The notes beneath the pieces were generated by a model that made no database searches, had not been told where the DNA came from, and worked only from the letters and a program-made list of their open reading frames with translations. Of a DNA stretch of 64,000 bases, positions 12,601 to 26,100 are shown piece after piece (position 1 is the first letter of the stretch; each line of letters begins with the position of its first letter). The translations under genes and the position numbers were made by a program. Origin of the DNA: Atrina japonica (lineage: Eukaryota; Mollusca; Bivalvia; Pterioida; Pinnidae); the NCBI GenBank assembly GCA_030159075.1, contig BROG01000042.1, forward strand, positions 744,501 to 808,500. The letters run 5' to 3'.

Positions 12601-15600
12601 TACCAGTGCCAGGTGCCCATATCAGGACAAATATGTTATACATCTGTATGTAATAAAATAGGTCATTTGTTCTGTACCTGTACATAAATCCATAGATATA
12701 TTTATAGAATATACATCTTTATATAAAATAGGTTACTTTTACTGTACATAAATCTATTTTTAGAATATACATCTCAGGATCATCTATTTATAAAGTAGGT
12801 CACTTGTACTTATCATAAATCTGTTTATAGAATGAAAAAATTGTATACAAAATAGAAGGTCAGTTTTATGTTTTTTTCCCATTTTACAGTTTGAAGAGAA
12901 TCTGTTATTTTCAAATAGTTTTGTATGTTTTTTAGATTTCCCAATTTCCAGAAAATGTTGCTAAAATTCCGAATTCAAAAGGCCCAGGCCCCATATCAGG
13001 AAAAGTTTGGAAAACCCCTGACATCTATATATAAGATAGAAGGTCACTTGTACTGTATATGAATCTGTTCACAGATTATGCATCTATGTATAAAACAGAA
13101 CAAAAGCCTAACATGTGATGTAAACATACACAATGCATACATAGTTAATCTGTACTTTTCTTGTTTCATTATAAATGAAGATGGATGAATTACAAATGAA
13201 TTCTCTCTTCAACAATAGCAAATCTTTTGTAGTGTAAATTTGTGTATTTTTATGTAAAATCTATACATTCATTTATATTTGTTTGAACTTTGGTTCTGCT
13301 TAGGAAGGGGGACTTCTGTCATTGAGCTACTATATATGATGTCAGTGAAGATTTATTGTTTTAGACCAAGATACTTGTACAAGTACTGATAATGATTTAA
13401 TTATGTCATATTTATTTTCCAGAGAAAAATAGAGCAGAACTACAACAATTACCAAGGGTGAGTTTTTACTTTACATTGTGGTCAGATTCACTTTATATTG
13501 TTTGACTGTTGTTTTACATCCTGTCAAGAATCTTTCACTTATATGGCGATGTCACCAGCTGTAGGTGAAGTGCTACAAATTCTGGCCTATGCTATGGACT
13601 GACACTAATGCAGTGAGAGTTCTTTCATGTTCCATGCCTTCTGTGACACTGGACCTGGGTTTTAGATATCTTCCGAAAGACCTGTGATGTTCACTTTGTA
13701 TACAGAGGCCTTGGTGTAGGAACGGTCGCTACCATTTTTTAAGTCTTTGGTATGGACCACTCCGGGAATGGAACCCGGGACCTTCCACATGTTCTACCAC
13801 TGGACCACTGCATGCTGTGATTAGAAGGTAAACAGGCAACGTTGATTGTACCAATCATAAAATTTTATACCAGTATCAGATTCACTGAAATATGTTACTG
13901 CATATATAAGTGAAATTATCTGGGTTTCATTTAGGTCATCATTTGACCATTCAAGTGCATTGAATGTTATGTTTGACATAAGATATCTTCACTTTGTATA
14001 TTGTCAGAGGTGATGTGGTCATTCATTCATCAGTTCATCTGTTAAAGGTTTTGGTTAAAGTGTTGTAACTCAGTGTTTACTTTAAAATGCTTGTTTCACA
14101 GATATGATACATGGACTGATTCTTCATTACTCTCAGAAAGTTTGCTACAAGAAAAAATGCAAAGAAGAAAATCTGAAATAATTTTGCATATAATTTGTAA
14201 TTTCAGCTTTACATGCTTCCAAATTTTGACTTGGAAAATACAGATACATTTAATGCTGTGTTTCCATGGTCACATGTTGAGGAATCTAAGAAAAGTCCAG
14301 ATTCATCCTCAAAACTTCTACAGGAGAAGGTGAGTAATACAAAATAATTTTGAAAATGTTTGGAATACACAATGTACATATATGTTGTCATAGATTATAA
14401 GTTTAGGCCACGTAAAAAAATATTCTGGTTCTCAGAAAATTAGCCTTCCAATTCCAAATTGTTGTTTATATACCTTGAAGGAAATAAAATAGGAAGACAT
14501 ATGTAACAAAAAATGTCTTTTATTGAGACCTTTAATAAATTGTAACAAAAAGTTGTGTGATTGTCTTGTTCACTTGGTTTTAAAACTGAAATATACTGAA
14601 ATGTCATATTAAATGTATATAATATATCATAATGTATTATATGTATATAGTATATTATAATGTTGTAATAAATGTATACAATATGTTACAATGTAATAAA
14701 TGTACACAATATGTTACAATGTAATAAATGTACACAATATGTTACAATGTATTAATTTTATATATTTGTATCTTTACAGCTGAGTCATTATCTGGATGTT
14801 GTAGAAGTTCACATAGCAAAACAGATATCTACAAAATCAGATGCGTTCTTTCAAGCCATGTCATCACACGATATACTGCAAGAAAAAATGCTGAAAACTT
14901 GTCAAGCAATAAAACAATTAAGGCAAGACAAATGATAAAAAGTTGTATTATATAGTTTTATGAGTATCAGTGTAATCCAAGTATTGATCTGGATTTTTCC
15001 TGTTTGAAATACTTCTACTTGATGTGGCTCTGATTGTAGCTTTCCATGGATTTCTGAACTTGTGTAAATTTTACAAAATCACAGTAATTATAAGTTCACC
15101 TGCAAAGAGGTATACATGTAACTTTAAATTTACATTTACTTATAAACTAATATAAAAAAAGGAGAGCAATGAGAAAGTGATTGTTTTTCTGTAATTTGAT
15201 TGACCCCTGTTTGTGTCCTTATATAAGTAATCCTTACACATTATGATGACTGGTGTAACTGATGATTTAAGTATTTCTGTGTCTTTAAACATCACAGATT
15301 GTTGTGTGGATGTTCAACATTTTATTTATGTGTAAACATCTATTTTGGTCATTACTTGATGAGTTGATCATATGATACAAATTTATTTTAAATCACTGCA
15401 GTGAGTGATATAAAAATATTAAATAACTGCAGTGAGTGATATAAAAATATTAAATCACTGCAGTGAGTGATATGAAAATATTAAATCACTGCAGTGATAT
15501 AAAAATATTAAATCGCTGCAGTGAGTGATATAAAAATATTTTACGATAGAACAAATAGTAGTAATACAGTAAACCTGTAATTTTTTGTTCCTGTTTATTG

Positions 15601-16865
15601 CCATTTTCGTCCTCAGATGAGAGGATGAATTTTAAAATGAAATTGAAATAGTGAGTGATATAAAAATATTTTACGATAGAACAAATAGTAGTAATACAGT
15701 AAACCTGTAATTTTTTGTTCCTGTTTATTGCCATTTTCGTCCTCAGATGAGAGGATGAATTTTAAAATGAAATTGAAATTTTCAAGCTGGATGACTGAAA
15801 CATGAACATACATGCCTTCCATGAGAGGATAGTGATTTAGGGAAAATTATAACAGGGTGTGTATGTTTTTGATCATAAAGGTGGGAAAATAAGCAGGGAT
15901 GAAGATTTACAGGTATAATGTATACAGTAAATAAAAGTTGATAAAAGTTGATGATAGAGCACATTTAAGTAACAATGATAAGATGATTGATCATGTCATG
16001 TCAGTTACATCCATTTTGTACATATCACATTATAGCTTACTGGTTTATCTCTTGTATCACTCTTTCATGTTTCAGAGACAAAATTCATGCAATAGACGAC
16101 CTGCTTACCATTGGATCAATCAGGATTATGAAATTGACACAAACAAGAACAAATGCTGTTTGTTTGTATAATAAGGTAAGATCATTAGAATAACTCATAC
16201 AACTGCAAATATAAATGTACAATAATGGTACAAAATAGGTAATAACATTGTACAATAATGGTACAAAATAGGTAATAACATTGTACAATAATGACACAGA
16301 ATAAGTAATTATGTTGTAGAATAATGACACAAAATAGGTAATTCCATTGTACAATAATGACAGATTAGGTAATTACAGTGTACAATAATGACACAGAATA
16401 AGTAATTATGTTGTAGAATAATGGCACAAAATAGGTAATTACATTTTACAATAATGACAGATTAGGTAATTACATTGTACCATAATGACACAAAACAGGT
16501 AATTAAGTTGTACAATAATGACACAAAGTAGGTAATTACATTGTATAGTAACAACATAGAATAGGTAACTACATTTAAATAATACCACTGGACTGATTTC
16601 AACCAAAGTTGACAGAAAGCTTGTTCCTAGGAAAGGGCTAGTAACCATAGAGGCTTCAAAAGGAGTAAAAACTTGGTGCATAAGCCTAAAGAAATCAGTA
16701 ACATGGATATTTGTTATGACAATAATAAGATTTTATATTTTATGATTTCTTCATCCTGGATTCCAGTAAACATTGTGTATTTTACTAATGGTGTAACTTC
16801 AAAATCATTAATATCTTGTTGTTGTTGAGGAGTTCTTGATGTTTTAATTGAGTGTACACACACAT

Positions 16866-16925
<60 letters not shown>

Positions 16926-17079
16926 AAAGTCTTTCCTTTGTATAATTATAAAAAAAAATCTGTATAAACACTTCATACGAAATATTTTGGCCATACGACC
17001 GACCTTCATCAGTTGTGACACGACTGATGAAGGCTGGTCGTACGGCCGAAATATTTCTTATGAAGTGTTTATATATATA

Positions 17080-17122
<43 letters not shown>

Positions 17123-20100
17123 TATTTCAGTTAAAATTAATGGCCACTGTACACCAGACTCAACCGACTGTTCAACTTCTGTTATCTACAAATGAGTTTG
17201 TTGGAGCTCTGGATCTCATATCTACAACACAGGAAGTTTTAACACAGGAACTAGCAGGAGTACACAGCTTCAGGTAGTCAAGTCATTTAATCACTTCAGA
17301 TACAAACTTGTACTTCAGTCTTTTACTAAGATGATAATTTGTATCAAAATGTTTGTACTACTATAGAACACCACTGTAGGTAGTATTCACCATTTCTAGC
17401 TTTTACCCTGAAAGACAATTTCTCTGACTTAAAATTAGTAATAATAATGATGATAAAGAATTAAAATATAAAATCTTTATGACTTGAGTATTAGACTTGA
17501 TAATGGGTGTATAATTACTGTTTTGACCTGTAGATAAAACTTACAGCTCAGGCTGGGAATGAGAGAATTTCAATTTCTGACTATATATACAGTCATTTAA
17601 CAGCTTTCTCTTCAGAAATACCATTTACTGATGTTATTATTTATATATTTCCTTCATCTTTGTTTTATGTTCTGCTAAGAATTGAGATGTCATTATCTAT
17701 AGATAAAGATATGTGATTTTACCAGTTGCCAAAGGTTGGCAATAGTGGCAAAAAGTGACCACACGAGAAAGGACGAGTAAAGACGAGAAGGACTTAAAAT
17801 AAAAAATGTGCCAGACACTCGCCATTGGGCAGATTTTATGCGTCGGCAATCTGACAGGTCAACAAGCTCATTTTCTTTGTTGTTGGAATGTTGAATTCCT
17901 TTGGACTTCAATATTTACTCTAAAGAATTGCATTGTAAACTACGATAATTTGTATTTGCTGTCATGTTGAAGTTTATTTGATTATAGATTATCCCAGAAA
18001 CACTACTAAAAGCACCTTTATTGTAAAGAGTTCCACTAACGGAAATAAGACATATTACTTTGTGAAGGGACCAGTCATTATTTGTATTATCAAGTCCTAG
18101 GTTTGACCTGGCTTTAGAACATTTTGCTGCTCAAATTATTTTGCATATAAAAGTCTGTTATATTTATGAAACCTTAAACCAGTCTTCTTTACATGAGTAC
18201 ATACTAACATAATACTCTTCTCTGCTGCTGATTGGAGATGTACATACCTCAACAAATTGAAAAGAAAACTAAAATACAGTGATGTGTCAAAATTGATGCA
18301 ACTTTTTGTGTTTGTTTTGTTATAAATTTCCACTGTTTCATTTATTATTAATTGATAATTTTGAAAGATGGCATGTTTTAATGTATCTTTTTAATGTGTA
18401 TGAGTGGGGCCTTGTGACTACTAAAAATTAAATTTCTGTTAAAATTGCTGAACATTTTTAACATTACCAGCAATTGCACCATGAAACTGTCAGATATTTA
18501 GAGTATTTTGGTATGAGTTTTATCACAGCTGATTTAGAAATGACTTTCCATGAATGTGAAAAATTGCTGAGTTTACAGGAAATATACAGAGAAAAATAAA
18601 AAGATGCATAGATTTTGACATGCCACTCTACATCAACAGTTTTGTATGAATTCATTGATGGTGTTAATTATATAAGCAAGGGCAGTGGGTTACTTTAATT
18701 AAAGGAATGTTTGTAACCATCAGGTGCTATATCTATATTACAGACATCTTGGATCTCAGTTAGCAGAGCTTGAGAAGCTGATAGATAAAATGTTACAAGA
18801 AGATTTTGCCAAGTGTATCTCAGCAGATTTAAACAGACATGTCTCAGACAAGGAAGCACTTATGGAGGAGGTAAATAGGATTTATATTTTACTATTTACA
18901 GGTAATTCATAACAGGTAAGTCCCTCAAAGCAGGTAAATATAATTTATATTTAACCCATAATAGGTAAGTCCCTCATAGCAGGTAAATATAATTTATATT
19001 AAACTCATAACAGGTAAGTCCCTCAGAGCAGGTAAATATAATTTGTATTTGAACTCATAATAGGTAAGTCCCTCAGAGCTGGTAAATATAATTCATATTT
19101 AACCCATAGCAGGTAAGTCCCTCAGAGCAGGTAAATATGTTTTATATTTAACCCATAACAGGTAAGTCCCCCAGAGCTGGTAAATATGATATTTAACTTA
19201 TAACAGGTAAGTCCTTCATAGCAGGTAAATATAATTTATATTTAACCCATAACAGGTAAGTCCCTCAGAGCTGGTAAATATGATATTTATTTAACTTATG
19301 ATATTTAAGTCCCTCATAGCAGGTAAATATAATTTATATTTAACCCATAGCAGGTAAGTCCCCCAGAGCAGGTAAATATAATTTATATTTAACCCATAGC
19401 AGGTACGTCCCTCAGAGCAGGTAAATATAATTTATATTTAACCCATAGCAGGTACGTCCCCCAGAGCAGGTAAATATAATTTATATTTAACCCATAACAG
19501 GTAAGTCCCTCAGAGCAGGTAAATATAATTTATATTTAACCCATAGCAGGTACGTCCCTCAGAGCAGGTAAATATGATATTTATTTAATTTATAACAGGT
19601 AAGTTCCTCAGAGCAGGGAAATAAGATATTTATTTAACTCGTAACAGGTAAGTCCCTCAGCAGGTTGATATAATTTATATTTAACCCCTCAGAAGTGTTA
19701 AATATGAGTTATATTTAGAGCATTGCAGGTAAGTCCCCAGAGGAGATAAATATGAGTGGTTTTTTTTTATACTTGCCAGATTTAAAACCCTATAGAAGCT
19801 CTGTGATCATTAAGTACACATTGTGAGCTTGTGTGATCTAGGATAACTAACTGTTAATTAGTTGGTAATAGGTCATTTTATAATGTGAAGCCAATCTCTT
19901 TGTAGAAATTTTCCTGGTATTGTATGAACAAATGTTCATTTTAATTTCAGGAAAAAGTTGTCTCTCTGATATGTGGTATGATCAGGAAGAATCGTTTCAA
20001 CTTTATAGATGTATATCGAGAAGAATCTTTTACAGCCATTAAAGCAACAGTCAAACAGGTATCTTGGGTCTTTATATAATTGTTATATCCAAATTTATCC

Positions 20101-23100
20101 TTTAAAAATCTAATCATAACTATACCAGTAGTTAGGTTGATCCTGTCAAGACTAACGTTATATAGCCCAGTGCCATGTTCTAGGTTGTGAAATTGTATTA
20201 GCTGTGTTACATATTTTCTGAAATATGTATAAATAAGATAAGTGTATATCAAAATCTAGATGAAAATATATCTGAAGCCAGGGAATATGAAATACCGTAT
20301 TTTATGGCCTATAGGTCGATGTGGGGGATAGGTCGAATGGCCAGTTTTTGGCAAAAATCTAGGTTTAAGTATTAGATAGGTTGAAGTGGAAGACAGGTCG
20401 ATGTGGGCAGAGATGAAAACATGAATGGGAGAACACAAAAACACATCGTATATGTTTAATAACAGGTGCTAAAACGATGGTAGCCTACCAAAATAATCAT
20501 AGTAATAGTCCTATTTTACTGTACATTATTAGATAGGACTGTGATTAAAAAGCTTACAAGCTGCATTTTATCATACTGAACATCACTTATATTGCTTGTG
20601 TGTACTGATTATGTGTACATACATCGCTATTATGTTACCTGTCAAATCATCATTAAATTCTTTATGCCGTTAACACAAGCGACCTCAATCTTTGTCTTAT
20701 CCTTACATTGGCCTAAATTATTATGTAGCTGCAATTGTCAAACAACTAAATACTCAAGGTTGAGTGTTAATTAATTTATGTAACACTTTTTCCAAAACTT
20801 TCCCAACTTCAAAGACTGCCGCGTGATCCTTATCAGTTGAAGGTCACATTCCAGTGAAACAGCTTGTAGTGTCCTGAAAGTCTGAATGAAGACTTCAACT
20901 TCACAGCGGGGTACCGAAATAAGGGAATCATTCAAAAGTATAAACTGTACAGTATAAATATAATGTAAACAATGTATTTTTATTACGCAGTTTCTGACAC
21001 AGTCATGAATACCAATGATATTGTAACTTGAAAGATCATTATTTTGTCACTTGATTATGAACACAGTGCATTACGTATACACAAGGTCACATTTAATAGT
21101 TCTATTAAGTGTAAATACAAATGGGTGTTTGGAGTAGGCCCCTAGATTCTCCAGTGAAAAATGTTGAAATACGATGTTAAATTGGGGAAATGCAGATACA
21201 AGTTAAATATTTCTCTAAGATAAGTCGATGCGGTGAATAGGTCATGGTCACAACTTTGGAGAAAAAAAATATATCGACCTATAGGCCATAAAATACGGTA
21301 TGCCAATATTATGTGTGCTTTACCAGTTGTGCAATCAGTCAAACATCATAACTGTATGTTGTAGTTGGTTCAATCAGTCAAACATCAAAATTGTAGGTTA
21401 TATTTGGTCCAATCAGTCAAACATCAAAACTGTAGGTTATATTTGGTCCAATCAGTCAAACATCATAATTGTAGGTTATATTTGGTCCAATCAGTCAAAC
21501 ATCAAATTTGTAGGTTATATTTGGTCCAATCAGTCAAACATTATAATTTTGTGTTGTAGTTGGTCCAATCAGTCAAACATCAAAATTGTAGGTTATATTT
21601 GGTCCAATCAGTCAAACATCATAATTGTATGTTATATTTGGTCCAGTCGGCCAAAATATCATACTTGTGTGTTATATTGGTCCAAAAGTGAATGCTCAGT
21701 GTAAACTTTCAGACATTGTACATATATATATTTAACATGTACAGTTTGCTCTCAAAACTGAATGTTCAGTGTAAGCTTTCAGACATATGTATATTTGGTT
21801 TACTGCTATGGTTATTTTCCATTTTTACAGACTGTGGTGGAAGTTGTATCTGTAGCAGACAATGTAGATATAGATGATAACGTTTCCAGGTAACTGAGTT
21901 ATACAGATATTCTAAACTTTAATTATTTATTTAAATAATTTTTGAAATTTTAGGCAATACGACATTGGTTCTTTTTTACTGACTAAGTTTGTCATTAATT
22001 TTGTAGTCTTGGTGATCAGATGCGGATGTTGAATTATCAACAATGGATGGAACTTCTGGTGAAAATATTCTCCAATCTTTTGGTTCATCTTAATAGAGCA
22101 AAGGTACAACAGCAGTTTACACTCCTTCATGTCAGCAGGAAAGTTGATAGTCAATACATATTGTAAAATCACACACAATGGTATTGCACAAGGCTGAATT
22201 ATTTTTCTACTCATGTTATAAGAATGAGAAATTCTAGGACATAGAAGAATTTGTATGATTTTCTGTAAAGGACTTCAACTTTATATACGTATGTAGAACT
22301 TGCATCATACAAAGACAAGAAAAAGGCTAAAATTGGTACTTATATTCCTTTAAAATTGCATTTTTTTTCAAATTTTAACCTTGGCCATATACAGTCCTCT
22401 TATTACATGAAAACATTCAACATGAGAAAATAATTTCATGAATAAAAATCACCAATTTTGAATTATGTGTTAACTTTTTCCTATGCGTCATTTTTCCTTT
22501 TGATATAATCACTCAAATGTATATTCTTTGGATAACATAAAGACATATTTAGTAGGTCATATACCTCTTTTAATTTGTTCTATATCTTAAGTATTATACT
22601 TTGATCTTTGAAATATTTTATAAATTGGGTCTTTTTAATTTCTTTTTACTGTAGACTTTCCATGGTGTAATTAGTGATGTACTAGGTATCACTGCTGGTA
22701 AGACTCTGTCTCCAAGTTTACCATCACCAACTACTGATGAAGCCTCACCATTAGAAGAAACTTCATATCTACATGTGTCTGTGTGAGTACAATTAGTGTG
22801 AAGTGTTATGTGTCTGTGTGAGTACAGTTAGTGTCCTTGAAGTGTTCAGTGTCTGTGTGAGTACAGTTAGTGTGAAGTGTTCTGTGTGAGTACAGTTAGT
22901 GTCTTTGAAGTGTTCTGTGTCTGTGTGAGTACAGTTAGTGTGAAGTGTTCTGTGTGAGTACAGTTAGTGTCTTTGAAGTGTTCAGTGTCAATACAGTTAG
23001 TGTCCTTGAAGTGTATTGGTCAAGCAGATGTTTCCAAATGAAAGATAAATCTGGATGATTTTCTGTTGAGTGATTGTAGGGCATTTAGAATGCATAAATA

Positions 23101-26100
23101 CAGAAAGTTATGTATCCTGATGACTTATCAGCATAAAATATACAAATCAACAACAAAATCTGTGAGAAATAACTATTTTAAATATGAATTGTTTGTAACT
23201 TCCTACCTCACTGTTCTCATCTTTCGTTTTCTTTGCTGGGATGTCATTGGATGAGATAAACTTGCTGGAATAGGATCTGTTTTATCTTTTTTCATATTTT
23301 GGTTAAATAGCAATCTAGTTAAAGGTTTGAAAATAATTTCTGACAATTATAATTGAATTTCATCCATTAAAACTCTCGAAAGCTGAATATTTGAATCGTT
23401 TGGATTTATCTTTCCTACATTGTAAAATCATGGATCTCTTGAAATGGCATGTATGAATAGAATTCAGTTTTTTACGTCTGCAGTTGAGTAAAGTGTGAAG
23501 CTATTTAATGTTAAATTTCAATTAATTCTATTGTATAATTAAGAAGCTATTATCTAAAAACCTTGGAAAATCATTCAGAAGTACCTTCCCAACCAGTATC
23601 CTTTTTCTTTATCAGGAGTGAAGATGCAGCAGACATGATGATTTCTGAGGCAGATTATGTTAGTGTACAGGGCAGATTGAATGAAATGTTGTGTTCTGTT
23701 TGTGACCATGCTCATGATAGATGTGTTAAAGTCATTGTTGCAAGGTCAAAGGTCAGTAAACTTTGGGTCATTATTTACAGAGTAATACTTTTAAAGCCAA
23801 AAAATCTTGTAATCATCTTAACTACCTATGGCATGTTCACACAGATTTTCTTTTCTTTTATGGATAGAAATCTAAGATTGTGTTTCTATTTGTAGGATGG
23901 ATTTTTAGAACGACTTTCCTCAAGTGAATTTGTAGCTCTATCCAGAGAAGTTGAGAATTTTGTGTCGGATTGTGAAAATATTTGTGGTCGTCGCAGTACA
24001 TCACTAAGATTTAGTCTTCAATCTCAGGTAATCAGAAATGTATTAATTGTGATATAATAAGTGTGTAAATATTGTAAACAGAATACCACAGTTATAATGC
24101 TCAAGACGATTGTTTCTGTCATATATTATAAACAGAATACCAAAGTTATAATGCTCAAGACGATCGTTTTGTCAAATATTATATACATAAGACCAAAGTT
24201 GTAATGCTCAAGACGATCGTTTTGTCAAATATTATATACATAAGACCAAATTTATAATGCTCAAGACGATCGTTTTTGTCAGATATTATAAACGTAAGAC
24301 GGAAGTTATAATGCTCAAGACGATCATTTCTGTCAGATATTATATACATAAGACCAAAGTTATAATGCTCAAGACGATCATTTCTGTCGGATATTATAAA
24401 CAGAATACCAAAGTTATAATGCTCAAGACAATCATTTCTGTCAGATATTATATACATAAGACCAAAGTTATAATGCTCAAGACGACCAAAGTTATAATGC
24501 TCAAGACGATCATTTCTGTCAGATATTATATACATAAGACCAAAGTTATAATGCTCAAACGATCATTTCTGTCGGATATTATAAACAGAATACCAAAGTT
24601 ATAATGCTCAAGATGATTGTTTCTGTCGGATATTTTAAACATAATACCAAAGTTATAATGCTCAAGACGATTGTTTTGTCAAATATTATATACATAAGAC
24701 CAAAGTTATAATGCTCAAGACGATCGTTTTGTCAAATATTATATACATAAGACCAAAGTTATAATGCTCAAGACGATCGTTTTGTCAAATATTATATACA
24801 TAAGACCAAAGTTATAATGCTCAAGACGATCGTTTCTGTCAAATATTATAAACATAAGACCAAAGTTATAATGCTCAAGACGATTGTTTTGTCAAAAATT
24901 ATAAACATAAGACCAAAGTTATAATGCTCAAGACGATCGTTTTGTCAAATATTATATACATAAGACCAAAGTTATAATGCTCAAGATGATTGTTTTGTCA
25001 GTTAGACTTCATCAGTTGTGTTACATTTGTTTTGAGACTTGATTTTGCATTAGTAATTTACAAAGATCAATTATCAATTAACTTTGTTGTCATATATACT
25101 TGAACCTGATCCTCTTGTCATCTATAAATACATGTATTGATTTGCTGTTAAAACACCTGACTGATTGATATGATTTTCATTTTGAGTGTTGATTCATCAT
25201 AACACTAAATAACGGAGATCTCTAAACCTCAGTGATATATATTTAACATTAGAATAGTAGTAGACTTCCTTTGCCTACAGACACTGGGATATACTGTTTC
25301 AAGCCTGTACTTATATATGTACACACGGTATGCCAGTTGTATATGTGTTTCCCACTTAAAATAGCTCAAAAACTATAGAACACAGACACTGGGGTATACT
25401 GTTTCAAGCCTGTACTTATATATGTACACACGGTATGCCAGTTGTATATGTGTTTCCCACAGACACTGGGGTATACTGTTTCAAGCCTGTACTTATATAT
25501 GTACACACGGTATGCCAGTTGTATATGTGTTTCCCACAGACACTGGGGTATACTGTTTCAAGCCTGTACTTATATATGTACACGCGAAAATTTCAACTCA
25601 AAATAGTGAAAAAAATATTGAAGTTTTGTATGCCAGTTGTATATGTGTTTCCCACAGACACTCTGTTTTTAATTCTCATTATGATTTTATTTCTGAAAAC
25701 TTCCTTTCTTATCTCATTTCTTTTTTCAACTTCTTTTCAACCATTTGGTCCCGTAACTGTTTTTTAATTACAGGCAACAAAATTTGTCAGTAGATTCCAT
25801 GAAGAAAGAAGAACAAAGTTAAGGTATGATTTCAGCAAGTATGCATTGTATATACAGTGGAGAGCTTGCAACTGAATAAATAGCTGACATTTTACTGCTG
25901 AAGAAGTAACCCAGCAAGAAAAATGTTCTACAATTATCTTTGTTTTTTTGTGCTTATCATTCTGGTTACATTATCTCATTCAGTACCTCAGCCAGGAAAA
26001 TGTTCTACAATTATCTTTCTGTTTTTCTTTCATTCTGGTTACATTATCTCCTTCAGAGGTAAAAGTAGCAAAATGTTACTTGTAGTTTATCAATGTTGGC

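Noticed and set aside
16714..17118. Open frames encoding poly(Tyr-Ile)
   Set aside because: They are translations of TA microsatellites here and at 47036-47374 and 51964-52264.
24179..24604. Two overlapping ~115-codon frames on opposite strands
   Set aside because: Both are translations of the 53-bp repeat, with no start context, splice sites or recognisable domain.
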